Translations under genes and position numbers: made by a program
Assembly (NCBI RefSeq): GCF_040839445.1
Contig: NZ_JBDPGJ010000008.1
Location: 164,904 to 228,903, forward strand
DNA: 64,000 nucleotides
Source: Aquibium pacificus
GTDB taxonomy: Bacteria; Pseudomonadota; Alphaproteobacteria; Rhizobiales; Rhizobiaceae
Direction of reading: 5' to 3'
The notes under the pieces: model-generated
What the model was told of the DNA's origin: nothing
What the model saw: the letters and a program-made list of their open reading frames with translations, nothing else
Database searches by the model: none
In this document: piece after piece, positions 39,887 through 49,722 of the stretch
Layout of the letters: every line of letters starts with the position of its first letter
Numbering within the stretch: the stretch's first letter is position 1

Positions 39887-39896
39887 GCCGGCCTCG

Positions 39897-41681
39897 TCAC
39901 CCCGCCAATGCCGCGTCGATCAGCCTGAACTGCACCGATTTGGCGCCGTTCCAGTAGTTCGCCGAGATGGACCCGGCGACGTGCACCGTGCGCCCCTGGC
40001 TCTTCAGCAGGAAGTTGCCGAGGTCCGTCTCCGCACAGCGGAAGGCCATGGCCTGGATGCGGCCGCCGCCTCCCGACTTCAGATCGACGCGCAGGTGACC
40101 GGTGCCGACGGGCTGCACCCGGGCGATTTCGTGCCGCGGCAACACGAAGACCGGCTGTGCGTGTCCAGCGCCGAACGGTCCGGCCTTCTCGATGATCTCC
40201 AGGAGTTGGAGATTGGCGCCCTCGGCGAGCAGCGCCGCATCCACCTTGAGCGTCTCCTCCTCGCGCAGGCGGAAGACATCTTCCGACGCGATCTCCTCGA
40301 AGAAGGCACGCAGCGCCCCGAGCTTCTCGCGCTCCACCGTGATCCCCGCCGCCATGGCATGGCCGCCGCCCTTCACGAGCAGCCCGCGCGACACCGCCTC
40401 CCGCACGAGGCGCCCGAGATCGAAGCCGGGAATGGAACGGCCCGACCCGGTCCCCGTGCCGTTCGCGTTGAAGGCGATGGCGAAGGCCGGGCGTCGGGCG
40501 TGATCCTTGAGCCGAGAAGCGAGCAGCCCGACGATGCCGGGATGCCACTTCTGCGAGGCGGTGACGACAATCGCCGGACCCTTGCCGGCAATGAGTTCCG
40601 CGTCTGCCTCGGCGCGTGCCTCCTCCAGCATCGCGCGCTCCAGCGCCTGGCGTTCTTGGTTGAGCCTGTCCAGCGTCTCGGCGATCTCGCGCGCTTCCAC
40701 CGGATCGTCGGTCGCGAGCAGGCGCGCGCCCAATGCGGCGTCGCCGATACGCCCGCCCGCATTGATGCGCGGCCCGATCAGGAAACCGAGGTGGAAGGTG
40801 TTGACCGGTTCGCCGATGCGGGCGACCCGCTGAAGGGCGGCGAGTCCCGGGTTCTGCATGTGCCGTGCCGCGATCAGTCCTTTCACGACGAAGGCGCGGT
40901 TGACGCCGGCGAGCGGGACGACGTCGCAGACGGTCGCCAGCGCGACGAGGTCGAGCATGGACAGCAGGTCTGGAGGACGAGTCGCCGCAAGGCGTTGGCG
41001 CAGGATCTTCACGGTCTGCACCAGCGTCAGGAACACCACGCCCGCCGCGCAGAGATGGCCCTGGCCGGAAAGATCGTCCTCGCGGTTGGGGTTGACGACA
41101 GCCACGGCTTCCGGAAGCGCGCCGCCCACCTGGTGATGGTCGAGCACCACGACGTCCGCGCCGGCCGCGTTCGCGGCGGCGATGGAGGGGCCGCTGTTGG
41201 TGCCGCAGTCGACGGTCACGATCAGTGTCGCGCCACGGCCGGCGAGGTCGCGCATCGCGTCGGGATTCGGCCCGTAGCCTTCGAAGATGCGATCGGGAAT
41301 ATAGATCTCTGCCTCGATACCGTAGTGGCCGAGGAAGCACTTCATCAGCGCCGACGAGGCCGCGCCGTCGACATCGTAGTCGCCGAAGATCGCCACCGGT
41401 TCGCGCCGCTCGACCGCCCGCGCCAGGCGCTCGGCCGCCTTGTCCATGTCGGTCAGGGAAGCCGGGTCGGGCAGGAGGTCTCGGATCGTCGGATCGAGGA
41501 AGCCGAGGCAGGCGTCGGAATCGATGCCTCGTCCGGCGAGCACGCGCGCGACGATGTCAGGCAAGCCATGATTCTGCGTGATCGCCAGCGCGACGTTCTC
41601 GTCGCGCTCGGAAAGCCGGTGGACCCAGGAGAGCCCGGATGCGGATCGTCTTACGTCGAGGAAGGGGCGCAGATCAGCCAT
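39897..41681 (-). CDS. recJ: Single-stranded-DNA-specific exonuclease RecJ
   Basis: This 5'-3' exonuclease of recombination and mismatch repair has 594 residues. DHH-family motifs are present: VAIFGDYDVDGAASSALMKC (about 95), LIVTVDCGTNSGPSIAAAN (about 155), VVVLDHHQVGGALPEAVAVV (about 174) and VNPNREDDLSGQGHLCAAGV. The DHHA1-type GGHAMAAGITVEREKL is near 455. It is the last gene of the leftward aminotransferase-hom-glpX-recJ run, an order well known in Hyphomicrobiales. Confidence 0.97.
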   Translation of the reverse strand: MADLRPFLDVRRSASGLSWVHRLSERDENVALAITQNHGLPDIVARVLAGRGIDSDACLGFLDPTIRDLLPDPASLTDMDKAAERLARAVERREPVAIFGDYDVDGAASSALMKCFLGHYGIEAEIYIPDRIFEGYGPNPDAMRDLAGRGATLIVTVDCGTNSGPSIAAANAAGADVVVLDHHQVGGALPEAVAVVNPNREDDLSGQGHLCAAGVVFLTLVQTVKILRQRLAATRPPDLLSMLDLVALATVCDVVPLAGVNRAFVVKGLIAARHMQNPGLAALQRVARIGEPVNTFHLGFLIGPRINAGGRIGDAALGARLLATDDPVEAREIAETLDRLNQERQALERAMLEEARAEADAELIAGKGPAIVVTASQKWHPGIVGLLASRLKDHARRPAFAIAFNANGTGTGSGRSIPGFDLGRLVREAVSRGLLVKGGGHAMAAGITVEREKLGALRAFFEEIASEDVFRLREEETLKVDAALLAEGANLQLLEIIEKAGPFGAGHAQPVFVLPRHEIARVQPVGTGHLRVDLKSGGGGRIQAMAFRCAETDLGNFLLKSQGRTVHVAGSISANYWNGAKSVQFRLIDAALAG

Positions 41682-41756
41682 CGCCCGTCCCGATTCGTGC
41701 GTTCATGCCCCGGAGAATAGGTATTCCGCACGACCGATTGCAAAGCCGACCGGTTT

Positions 41757-42734
41757 TCAGAACTTGTCCATGTCCTGATGCTTGGCCTTGATCTCGCGAA
41801 CGGTAAGCGACGACGAACGCATCACGATCGTGTGCGTCTGGATGAAGTCGCGTGCGAATTTCACGCCGGACAGGAGATTTCCGTCGGTCACGCCCGTGGC
41901 GGCGAAGAGCACGTCGCCGCGCGCCATCTCATCCATCTGGTAGACCTTGTTGGGATCGGAGATTCCCATCTTTGCGGCGCGGGCGACCTTTTCGTCCGTA
42001 TTCAATTGCAGGCGCCCCTGCATCTGGCCGCCGATGCAGCGCAGCGCCGCCGCAGCCAGCACGCCCTCCGGAGCACCGCCGATGCCGATGTAGATGTCGA
42101 TGCCGGTCTCGTCCGGGTCGGTCGTATGGATGACGCCGGCCACGTCGCCGTCGCCGATCAGGCGGATCGCGGCACCCGTGGCGCGCACTTCCTCGATCAG
42201 GCGGGCGTGGCGCGGCCGGTCAAGGATGCAGGCGGTGATCTCGTTGACCTTCACGCCCTTGGCCCTGGCGACGTTCTCGAGGTTCTCGATGGCCGGCGCG
42301 TCGATGTCGATGACGCCGGCGGGATAGCCCGGGCCGATGGCAATCTTGTCCATGTAGACGTCGGGCGCATAGAGCAGGCTGCCCTTCTCGGCGATCGCGA
42401 TCACCGCCAGGGAGTTGGGCAGGTTCTTGGCGCAGATCGTAGTGCCTTCGAGCGGGTCGAGCGCGATGTCGACCTCGGGTCCCTCCCCGATGCCGACCTC
42501 CTCGCCGATGTAGAGCATCGGCGCCTCGTCGCGCTCTCCCTCGCCGATGACGACGGTGCCCTTGATCGGCAGACGGTTCAGTTCGGAGCGCATGGCGTCG
42601 ACCGCCACCTGGTCCGCCGCCTTCTCGTCGCCTCTCCCGCGAAGCCTCGCGGCGGCCACGGCGGCGCGTTCGGTGACGCGGACGAGTTCGAGGGTCAGGA
42701 TGCGGTCGAGACCGGCCGAAGCGCTTTTCAACAT
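41757..42734 (-). CDS. glpX: Class II fructose-1,6-bisphosphatase (GlpX)
   Basis: This 325-residue gluconeogenic phosphatase begins MLKSASAGLDRILTLELVRV. The metal and substrate sites appear as GTVVIGEGERDEAPMLYIGE (about 60), VDIALDPLEGTTICAKNLPN (about 88) and DETGIDIYIGIGGAPEGVLA (about 210). The start at 42734 fits the family; the longer open frame adds 22 non-conserved residues. It lies between hom and recJ on the same strand. Confidence 0.96.
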   Translation of the reverse strand: MLKSASAGLDRILTLELVRVTERAAVAAARLRGRGDEKAADQVAVDAMRSELNRLPIKGTVVIGEGERDEAPMLYIGEEVGIGEGPEVDIALDPLEGTTICAKNLPNSLAVIAIAEKGSLLYAPDVYMDKIAIGPGYPAGVIDIDAPAIENLENVARAKGVKVNEITACILDRPRHARLIEEVRATGAAIRLIGDGDVAGVIHTTDPDETGIDIYIGIGGAPEGVLAAAALRCIGGQMQGRLQLNTDEKVARAAKMGISDPNKVYQMDEMARGDVLFAATGVTDGNLLSGVKFARDFIQTHTIVMRSSSLTVREIKAKHQDMDKF

Positions 42735-42989
42735 GGAGGTTCCTGCAAGGACAATGATTGTGCGGCGTCTCCTTTTGTCAAAGCCGCCCGGACCCGGCAA
42801 GTGGCTGACAGGCGGATATCTCCAATGCTTCCAAGATCAATCGATTGAATGCGCGGGCGGGCAGAAGGCTGTGCCGGTTCAACGCGCGACCGTCCGCCTC
42901 GGCTACAGCCCCGCCTGCCGCCGGCGCGGAACTGCCGGTCAGCCGGTCGAAGCTACGCGAGGCTCGCGAGCGGTCCCGGGGCCGAGGGG

Positions 42990-44303
42990 TCAGGCCGCCC
43001 GCTCGATGCGGATCACTTGCGGCTTGTCGAGCAGGTGCTTGTCCTTTTCCATGCCCTCGACCGCCTTGCGGACGGCCGCTTCCGTCGTCTCGTGCGTCAC
43101 CAGGATGACGGTCTTGCGGTCCGCGGAATCCTCGCCGGTCGCGTGCTGCACGATCGATTCCAGCGAGATGTCGTTTTCGGCCATGCGCTTGGCGATGGCG
43201 GCGAACACGCCCGTCCTGTCGTGGACGGTCAGGCGGATGAAGTAGCCGCCTGCGTGGGCGCGCATGCGCGCCTTCCGATAGGGCGCGAGTTCCTTCGCTG
43301 GACGGCCGAAGACTGGACCGTGCTGGAAGCCCGGCCGGCTTTTGGCGATGTCGGCGATGTCGCCGATGACCGCCGACGCCGTCGCGTTGCCGCCCGCGCC
43401 CGGCCCGGACAGCAGGAGTTCGCCCAGGATATCGGTCTCGATCGCCACCGCGTTGGTCACGCCATGGACCTGGGCGATCACCGAGGCGGTCGGTACCATG
43501 GTGGGATGGACGCGCTGCTCGATGCCGCTGTCGGTCTTCTGCGCGACACCCAGCAGTTTGATCCGGTAGCCGAGTTCCCCGGCGGCGCGGATGTCGGCCT
43601 GCGTGATGTTTGAAATACCTTCCATGTAGATCGCCGACGGCGCGATCCTGGTGCCGAACGCGAGGCTGGTCAGGATCGACAGCTTGTGGGCCGTATCGTG
43701 ACCTTCGATGTCGAAGGTCGGGTCGGCTTCCGCGTAGCCCAGCCGCTGTGCGTCGGCCAGGCAATCGGCGAAGGAAATGCCTTCCTGCTCCATGCGGGTC
43801 AGGATGTAGTTGCAGGTGCCGTTGAGGATGCCGAACACGCGGGTGATCGCGTTGCCGGCCAGCGCCTCGCGCATCGTCTTGATGACGGGGATGCCGCCGG
43901 CCACCGCTGCCTCGTAGTTTAGGAGCACGCCCTTCTTCTCGGCTATCTCGGCGAGTGAGAGCCCCTGGGCGGCGAGCAGCGCCTTGTTGGCGGTCACGAC
44001 GTGACGGCCGGCTTCCAGCGCGGCCTTCACGCTCGCCTTCGCAGCCCCTTCCTCGCCACCGATCAGTTCGACGAGGACGTCGATGTCGCCCTTGCGGGCA
44101 AGCTCCACCGGGTCGTCGAACCACGCGATGCCTTCCAGCGATACGCCCCGATCCTTGTTGCGATCGCGGGCCGATACGGCCGTCACCGAAATCGTGCGGC
44201 CGCACTGGCGCGTGAGTTCGGCGGATTTTTCCGCCAGTATCCGCACGACCGAGGCGCCGACCGTCCCGAGGCCGGCGATCCCCACACGCAATGCTTCGCC
44301 CAT
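42990..44303 (-). CDS. hom: Homoserine dehydrogenase (with ACT domain)
   Basis: This enzyme reduces aspartate semialdehyde to homoserine for threonine and methionine synthesis. The 437-residue product has an NAD(P) Rossmann fold (LRVGIAGLGTVGASVVRILA, residues 5-24), the catalytic-domain signature AEADPTFDIEGHDTAHKLSI (about 193-212), and a C-terminal ACT domain (GGYFIRLTVHDRTGVFAAIA, about 350-430) expected to bind threonine for feedback control. AGGAGGGG precedes the ATG at 44303. The 255-base gap to glpX holds nothing I recognise. Confidence 0.96.
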   Translation of the reverse strand: MGEALRVGIAGLGTVGASVVRILAEKSAELTRQCGRTISVTAVSARDRNKDRGVSLEGIAWFDDPVELARKGDIDVLVELIGGEEGAAKASVKAALEAGRHVVTANKALLAAQGLSLAEIAEKKGVLLNYEAAVAGGIPVIKTMREALAGNAITRVFGILNGTCNYILTRMEQEGISFADCLADAQRLGYAEADPTFDIEGHDTAHKLSILTSLAFGTRIAPSAIYMEGISNITQADIRAAGELGYRIKLLGVAQKTDSGIEQRVHPTMVPTASVIAQVHGVTNAVAIETDILGELLLSGPGAGGNATASAVIGDIADIAKSRPGFQHGPVFGRPAKELAPYRKARMRAHAGGYFIRLTVHDRTGVFAAIAKRMAENDISLESIVQHATGEDSADRKTVILVTHETTEAAVRKAVEGMEKDKHLLDKPQVIRIERAA

Positions 44304-44345
44304 GGTTCCGGACCCCTCCTGAACGCTGATGGAAATTTCGACGGC

Positions 44346-45563
44346 TCAGCGATGCGCGCTGAGCGGAATGACGTTGTCGAGCGTCTGGCTCGCGGTGGAC
44401 AGGAAGCGCTTGATGTTGCGCGCCGCCTGGCGGATTCGGTGCTCGTTCTCAACCAGCGCGAGGCGTACGAAATCGTCGCCATGCTCGCCGAAGCCGATGC
44501 CCGGCGCCACCGCAACGTCCGCCTTCTCGACCAGGAGTTTTGAGAACTCCAGCGAGCCGATGGCCTTGAAAGGGTGCGGGATGGGCGCCCAGGCGAACAT
44601 TGTCGCAGCCGGGGCCGGGATCTCCCAGCCGGCACGCCCGAAGGTGTCGACCATCACGTCTCGGCGCTTGCGGTAGACCTCGCGCACGTCCTCGATCTCG
44701 GTCCCGTCACTGTTCAGCGCCGACGTCGCCGCCACCTGGATCGGCGTGAAGGCGCCGTAGTCGAGGTAGGATTTCACCCGCGTCAGAGCGGCAATCAGAC
44801 GCTCGTTGCCGACAGCGAAGCCCATCCGCCAGCCGGGCATGGAAAACGTCTTCGACATGGAGGTGAACTCCACCGCCACGTCTATGGCGCCTGGCACCTG
44901 CAGCACCGAGGGCGGCGGATTGCCGTCGAAGAATATCTCGGCATAGGCGAGATCGGACAGGATGATGATGTCGTTCCGCCGCGCATAGGCAACGACGTCC
45001 TTGTAGAAGTCGAGGGTTGCGACATGCGCGGTCGGATTGGACGGATAGTTCAGGATGAGTGCGATCGGCTTGGGAATCGAATGCCGCACGGCCCGCTCTA
45101 TCGCCGGAATGAAACTGTCGTCCGGCTGAGCCTGGATCGAGCGGATCACGCCGCCCGACATGATGAAGCCGAAGGCGTGGATCGGATAGGTCGGGTTGGG
45201 ACAGAGCACGACGTCGCCGGGCGCGGTGATCGCCTGCGCCATGTTGGCAAAGCCTTCCTTGGAGCCCAGCGTCGCCACAACCTGACGCTCGGGATCGAGC
45301 TTCACGCCGAATCGCCGCGCATAGTAGTTCGCCTGCGCGCGCCGGAGTCCCGGGATGCCGCGCGAGGACGAATAGCGGTGGGTGCGCGGGTCGCGCACGA
45401 CGTCGCAGAGCTTGTCCACGATCGACTTCGGCGTCGGAAGATCGGGATTGCCCATGCCGAGATCGATGATGTCGGCCCCCTGCGATCGGGCAGTGGCCTT
45501 CAGACGGTTGACCTGCTCGAAGACGTAGGGCGGCAGCCTGCGGGTCTTGTGGAATTCTTCCAT
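44346..45563 (-). CDS. PLP-dependent class I/II aminotransferase (AlaC/LL-DAP-like)
   Basis: The 405-residue fold-type I aminotransferase starts MEEFHKTRRLPPYVFEQVNR. Signature parts are DIIDLGMGNPDLPTPKSIVD (about 30), LILNYPSNPTAHVATLDFYK (Asn/Pro at the PLP site) and the Schiff-base Lys in VEFTSMSKTFSMPGWRMGFA (about 240). It is often annotated as LL-diaminopimelate or glutamate-pyruvate aminotransferase; sequence alone does not settle it. It lies 42 bases upstream of hom and is probably in the same operon. Start 45563 is preferred to 45614. Confidence 0.92.
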   Translation of the reverse strand: MEEFHKTRRLPPYVFEQVNRLKATARSQGADIIDLGMGNPDLPTPKSIVDKLCDVVRDPRTHRYSSSRGIPGLRRAQANYYARRFGVKLDPERQVVATLGSKEGFANMAQAITAPGDVVLCPNPTYPIHAFGFIMSGGVIRSIQAQPDDSFIPAIERAVRHSIPKPIALILNYPSNPTAHVATLDFYKDVVAYARRNDIIILSDLAYAEIFFDGNPPPSVLQVPGAIDVAVEFTSMSKTFSMPGWRMGFAVGNERLIAALTRVKSYLDYGAFTPIQVAATSALNSDGTEIEDVREVYRKRRDVMVDTFGRAGWEIPAPAATMFAWAPIPHPFKAIGSLEFSKLLVEKADVAVAPGIGFGEHGDDFVRLALVENEHRIRQAARNIKRFLSTASQTLDNVIPLSAHR

Positions 45564-45635
45564 GGCGGTTCCGGCGGGGTCAGGGGGCGGAAATTCGCGG
45601 CGATATACACTCATTCGCAGAGAGGGTCGATAGCG

Positions 45636-46193
45636 TCACTCGCCCTCGATCTCCTTCAGGGCCTTCGCACCGTGGGTGGCTCCCAGCTTTCGCAGGTCAT
45701 CCATATCCTTCTTCTCCACCGTGGTGCGTTCCAGATCCTTGCCCTGCCCGCGCGCGGCCGACTTCAGGTCGCGCTCGGCCTCCCTGGTCTCGCTTCTCGC
45801 AAGCTGTTCGGCGGCGCTGCGCCGCGGGATGTTGAGATTGGGATACTGGCCGGTGCTCGCCGGAGCGGAGGGGCCGACCCCCACAAGGCCCGACCCGGTC
45901 GCTGCCGGGGGCGGCTGCTCCGTCACCGCCTCCGCCGCGACCGGATCACCGGCTGCAGGTTCGACCGAAGTCGCATCGGCCAGCGAAGAAGGCGTGGCAG
46001 GGGCTGGCAGAAGGGCGGCGGGCTGCGCCGTTGCCGGATCGTTGGATGCCAGCGCTGCTGCCGGAACGGCCTCCTCAATGGAAACGCTCGCGCAGCCCGG
46101 AAGCAGGATCGAACCGGCCAGAAGCGCGCCGGATGCGACGATACGACCGCTGCGGGGCAGGCAAAAACGATATCGAGGACGGCTAAGGGACAT
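45636..46193 (-). CDS. Lipoprotein, unknown function
   Basis: The 185-residue product starts MSLSRPRYRFCLPRSGRIVA and has a lipoprotein signal with lipobox LLPGC (about residues 30-34). An Ala/Pro-rich disordered linker (about 45-110) and a charged helical tail, EQLARSETREAERDLKSAAR ... MDDLRKLG, follow. It is probably anchored in the outer membrane. No enzymatic motif is visible. It is divergent from phaC with a 122-base spacer and follows the aminotransferase start region on the same strand. Confidence 0.78.
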   Translation of the reverse strand: MSLSRPRYRFCLPRSGRIVASGALLAGSILLPGCASVSIEEAVPAAALASNDPATAQPAALLPAPATPSSLADATSVEPAAGDPVAAEAVTEQPPPAATGSGLVGVGPSAPASTGQYPNLNIPRRSAAEQLARSETREAERDLKSAARGQGKDLERTTVEKKDMDDLRKLGATHGAKALKEIEGE

Positions 46194-46315
46194 ATTGTCT
46201 TCCCGACCATACCTTAGGGAAGCCGGAGTCCGGCGGCCCCCGGGGAGTTGGACCCGTATGGTCGTCACATGATATTGTGTCAAGAAAGCGCCTGCCCGGA
46301 GGAGATGCAACCGAA

Positions 46316-48145
46316 ATGACCCGTCCTGAGGACAAGAAGGATTCGTCGCGCCAGCCCTCTTCGGCCGACCAGTACTTGATCAAGGATCCCGAACTCTTCG
46401 CCCGAAATCTGGCACGCATGATCGAGAACGCGGGAAAGGCAGCCTCAGCCTGGGTCACGCCGCGCGAACGCGGCGAGGTGCGTGACAGCATGGCCGAGCC
46501 GATGGCCGACATGGTCAAGACGTTTTCCAAGGTCAGCGAGTATTGGCTCTCCGATCCCTCCCGCGCTCTGGAGGCCCAGACGAAGCTGTTCTCAAGCTAT
46601 ATGACCATCTGGGCCAATGCCGTCAGAAAGCTGAGCGGAGAGGAGGTTCCTTCCCCGGCGGAGCCGGAAAAGGGCGACAAGCGCTTCCAGGACCCGGACT
46701 GGAGCACGCATGCGTTCTTCGACTTCCTGAAGCAGGTGTACATCGTGACCACCCGCTGGGCGAACGACCTGGTGCAGAACGCGGAAGGGCTCGACGAGCA
46801 CACGCGCCACAAGGCGAATTTCTACGTCAGGCAGGTCTCGCAGGCGATCTCGCCGTCGAATTTCATCCTCACCAATCCGGAACTCTTCCGCGAGACGGTT
46901 TCCAGCCATGGCGAGAACCTGGTCAAGGGCATGCAGATGCTGGCCGAGGACATCGCTGCCGGCAAGGGCGAACTGAAGCTGCGCCAGGCCGACTACACCA
47001 AGTTCGCGGTCGGCAAGAACATCGCGACGACGCCGGGCAAGGTGATTGCCCGCAGCGACCTCGCGGAAATTATCCAGTACGACCCGACGACCAAGAAGGT
47101 GCTGAAGCGGCCGCTGCTCATCTGCCCGCCGTGGATCAACAAGTACTACATCCTCGACCTGAACCCGCAAAAGTCGTTCATCGCCTGGGCGGTGGAACAG
47201 GGACACACCGTCTTCGTCATTTCCTGGGTCAATCCGGACGAGCGGCACGGCTTCAAGGACTGGGAGGCCTATATCGACGAGGGCCTCAACTTCGCGCTCG
47301 AGACGATCGAGAAGGCGACCGGCGAGCGGGAGGTCAACGCGATCGGCTATTGCGTCGGCGGCACGCTCCTGGCCGCCGCTCTAGCGCTCATGGCGAAGGA
47401 GGGCGACGACCGCATCCGCTCGGCGACCTTCTTCACCACCCAGGTGGACTTTACCCATGCCGGCGATCTCAAGGTCTTCGTCGACGAGGAGCAGGTCGCG
47501 GCGGTGGAACGGGCGATGAAGGAGAAAGGGTATCTCGACGGTACGCGCATGGCGACGGCCTTCAACATGCTACGCGCCGGAGACCTCATCTGGCCCTACG
47601 TGGTCAGCAACTACATGCGCGGGAAGGATCCAATGCCGTTCGACCTGCTCTACTGGAACGCCGATTCGACCCGCATGGCGGCGGCGAACCACTCCTTCTA
47701 CCTGCGCAACTGCTACATGAACAACGCACTCTCGCAGGGAACCATGATGCTGGCCGGCAAGAAGGTGGCGTTGCACGACATCACCATTCCCGTCTTCAAT
47801 CTCGCCGCGCGCGAGGATCACATCGCCCCCGCGCGCTCGGTCTTCGCCGGCTGTTCCTTCTTCGGCGGCGACGTCGAGTATGTCATGGCCGGCTCGGGAC
47901 ATATCGCCGGCGTGGTCAATCCGCCGGCGATGAAGAAATACCAGTACTGGACCGGCGGCAAGCCGGGCGGCGATTTCGACGGCTGGGTCGCGACCGCAAA
48001 GGAAAACCCGGGTTCGTGGTGGCCTTATTGGCAGGAATGGATCGCCAAGCAGGACGACACCCGCGTCCCGGCCCGCAAGCCGGGCGCGCGCGGCATGCCC
48101 GTCCTCGCCGAGGCGCCCGGCACCTACGTGGCAGTTCGCGTCTGA
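46316..48145 (+). CDS. phaC: Class I poly(3-hydroxyalkanoate) synthase
   Basis: This polymerises 3-hydroxyacyl-CoA into carbon-storage polyester. The 609-residue product has an N-terminal region (VSEYWLSDPSRALEAQTKLF), then the PhaC core PLLICPPWINKYYILDLNPQ (about 265). The lipase-box-like GYCVGGTLLAAALALMAKEG holds the catalytic Cys near 345, with DHIAPARSVFAG (Asp, about 500) and GSGHIAGVVNPP (His, about 530). The start at 46316 gives MTRPEDKKDSSRQPSS. GGAGG lies 13 bases upstream, and a five-codon mini-frame (46305-46319) overlaps the start as ATGA. Confidence 0.97.
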   Translation: MTRPEDKKDSSRQPSSADQYLIKDPELFARNLARMIENAGKAASAWVTPRERGEVRDSMAEPMADMVKTFSKVSEYWLSDPSRALEAQTKLFSSYMTIWANAVRKLSGEEVPSPAEPEKGDKRFQDPDWSTHAFFDFLKQVYIVTTRWANDLVQNAEGLDEHTRHKANFYVRQVSQAISPSNFILTNPELFRETVSSHGENLVKGMQMLAEDIAAGKGELKLRQADYTKFAVGKNIATTPGKVIARSDLAEIIQYDPTTKKVLKRPLLICPPWINKYYILDLNPQKSFIAWAVEQGHTVFVISWVNPDERHGFKDWEAYIDEGLNFALETIEKATGEREVNAIGYCVGGTLLAAALALMAKEGDDRIRSATFFTTQVDFTHAGDLKVFVDEEQVAAVERAMKEKGYLDGTRMATAFNMLRAGDLIWPYVVSNYMRGKDPMPFDLLYWNADSTRMAAANHSFYLRNCYMNNALSQGTMMLAGKKVALHDITIPVFNLAAREDHIAPARSVFAGCSFFGGDVEYVMAGSGHIAGVVNPPAMKKYQYWTGGKPGGDFDGWVATAKENPGSWWPYWQEWIAKQDDTRVPARKPGARGMPVLAEAPGTYVAVRV

Positions 48146-48370
48146 TTTGTAATGAGATGTAACTGTCTGTGATTTGGACGGTGGTGCCATCCCGCACATT
48201 CTGCCTGTATGTATCGTGCGTCGTTTCTGCAACTCTCCGTTAATATTTCCTTGATTGACGGAGGCCGGTTCGCGGCGGCCAGGACCTCGATTCGAAGGCC
48301 CGGCTGAATTCTTTCTTCCCGGATTTCGGGGTGCAGGACGCTTCCGCCGGAAGCGCCAAGGGGGTCAAGC
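48146..48370. other. Promoter region of the YcbK-like gene
   Basis: These 225 bases after phaC are AT-richer in the first half. They include GTTAATATTTCCTTGATTGA near 48239, a plausible promoter stretch for the peptidase gene. No terminator with a T-run or other gene is visible. Confidence 0.4.
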
Positions 48371-49570
48371 TTGAGATCAGTCGCAACGCTTCTTGCGGGC
48401 GCGAAGCTTCGGACAGCCTCATGCGTGCTGGGTGCGACCCTCCTGGCATCCTGCACGGTCACGTCCGGCCCAAACCTTGAAGTCGCCGCGCCGGGATATG
48501 CCGGCGGAACGCCCTCGCTCGCCGGGGTGCTCACCCAGGCCGAAGCAGAGCTCTCCGCGAACGCAGCGGCCGGCGAAGCGCCCGAAGGGGGCGCATCGGG
48601 CAGCCCGCAGATCGCGCAAGGCGATTCGGACCCGCAGGCCGATGCGGAGGCACAACCCCTGCCCGACCAGGTCGCGTCGCTCCCCGAACGGAAGCCCGGC
48701 GACCAGTCCGTTGCGGCGGGAACGGCTCCGGCGGCCGACGAGAAGCCGGTCGAGGTTGCCCTGGCCGCCGTGCCGGCGCCCGAACCCGTGGCCGGCGCCG
48801 CCCAGCCGGAAGCCTCCGCAGCGGCGGCCGAGATAAAGCCCACGGCATTCATCGAGAACGGTCCCGGCCCCTCCCCCGCGCCGCAGGAAAAGAAGCGCGG
48901 CTTCTTCAACTCGCTCTTCGCCAGCCAGCCCGCGGCCGCGGAGACACCCAGTCCCATCGTCGAGCTGAAGCAGCGCCCGACTGCCGAAGCAAAGAAGCCC
49001 CTCGCGACCGAGAAGCCGATAATCTCCCTGGCCTCCACGGGCGGCACGGCCGAGGCGGCCCGACCGGTGTTTTCCGGCGATGCGCTGCCCGGCGTCCGTC
49101 AGGACTCGCTCTTCGAGATCACCCGCAAGTCCGGCATGGACGATATCTCCGACATCGACCTGCACGAGGAGGACGGCCCGATCCAGATCGCGTCGGCCGC
49201 CGGCCTGGCGCGGCTCGCGCCCAACGGCCTGATCAAGCAGACGGAGGGCGTGGACGTCGGTTGCCTGAAGCCCTCGCTCGTGCGGGTGCTCAAGTCCGTC
49301 GAGCAGCATTTCGGCAAGCGCATGATCGTCACGTCGGGCTATCGCAGCCCGGAGCGCAACCGGCGCGCGCGCGGCGCGAAGAACTCGCTGCACATGTACT
49401 GCGCCGCCGCCGACGTGCAGGTGCCGGGCGTCAGCAAGTGGGAACTGGCCAAGTTCGTCCGATCCATGCCCGGGCGCGGCGGCGTCGGAACCTATTGCCA
49501 CACCAACTCGGTCCACGTCGACGTCGGGCCCGAGCGCGACTGGAACTGGCGCTGCCGGCGGCGCGGATAA
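48371..49570 (+). CDS. YcbK-like (DUF882/M15A) peptidase, lipoprotein-type
   Basis: The 399-residue product starts at a TTG with AAGGGGG 6 bases before it. It opens LRSVATLLAGAKLRTASCVL and has a likely lipobox LLASC (about 25-29). A long Ala/Pro/Glu-rich linker (to about 235) leads to the C-terminal M15A domain, GCLKPSLVRVLKSVEQHFGK, MIVTSGYRSPERNRRARGAK, NSLHMYCAAADVQVPG, and HTNSVHVDVGPERDWNWRC. His and Asp zinc ligands are in place. The probable role is peptidoglycan carboxypeptidase or hydrolase at the envelope. It ends 73 bases before tRNA-Glu. Confidence 0.88.
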   Translation: MRSVATLLAGAKLRTASCVLGATLLASCTVTSGPNLEVAAPGYAGGTPSLAGVLTQAEAELSANAAAGEAPEGGASGSPQIAQGDSDPQADAEAQPLPDQVASLPERKPGDQSVAAGTAPAADEKPVEVALAAVPAPEPVAGAAQPEASAAAAEIKPTAFIENGPGPSPAPQEKKRGFFNSLFASQPAAAETPSPIVELKQRPTAEAKKPLATEKPIISLASTGGTAEAARPVFSGDALPGVRQDSLFEITRKSGMDDISDIDLHEEDGPIQIASAAGLARLAPNGLIKQTEGVDVGCLKPSLVRVLKSVEQHFGKRMIVTSGYRSPERNRRARGAKNSLHMYCAAADVQVPGVSKWELAKFVRSMPGRGGVGTYCHTNSVHVDVGPERDWNWRCRRRG

Positions 49571-49643
49571 AAATTCTCGCGCGCGCGGCGTTGCGGGTTG
49601 CCCCTCTGCGGGAAGCTGACTATAAGGCCGCACGTTCTGCCAT

Positions 49644-49719
49644 GCGCCCATCGTCTAGCGGTCTAGGACGCCGCCCTTTCACGGCGGAAACAGGGGTTCG
49701 ATTCCCCTTGGGCGTACCA
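49644..49719 (+). tRNA. tRNA-Glu (anticodon UUC)
   Basis: The cloverleaf folds by eye: acceptor GCGCCCA pairs with TGGGCGT, including one G-T wobble pair. The anticodon stem CCGCC/GGCGG carries loop CTTTCAC with TTC at 34-36. The T-arm is AGGGG/CCCCT around TTCGATT. The CCA end is encoded. The 3' end faces the integrase gene, so this is the probable insertion site of the downstream element. Confidence 0.96.
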
Positions 49720-49722
49720 TCC

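Noticed and set aside
39981..41720. Long plus-strand frame opposite recJ
   Set aside because: It is a shadow of recJ; DHH motifs are unambiguous on the minus strand.
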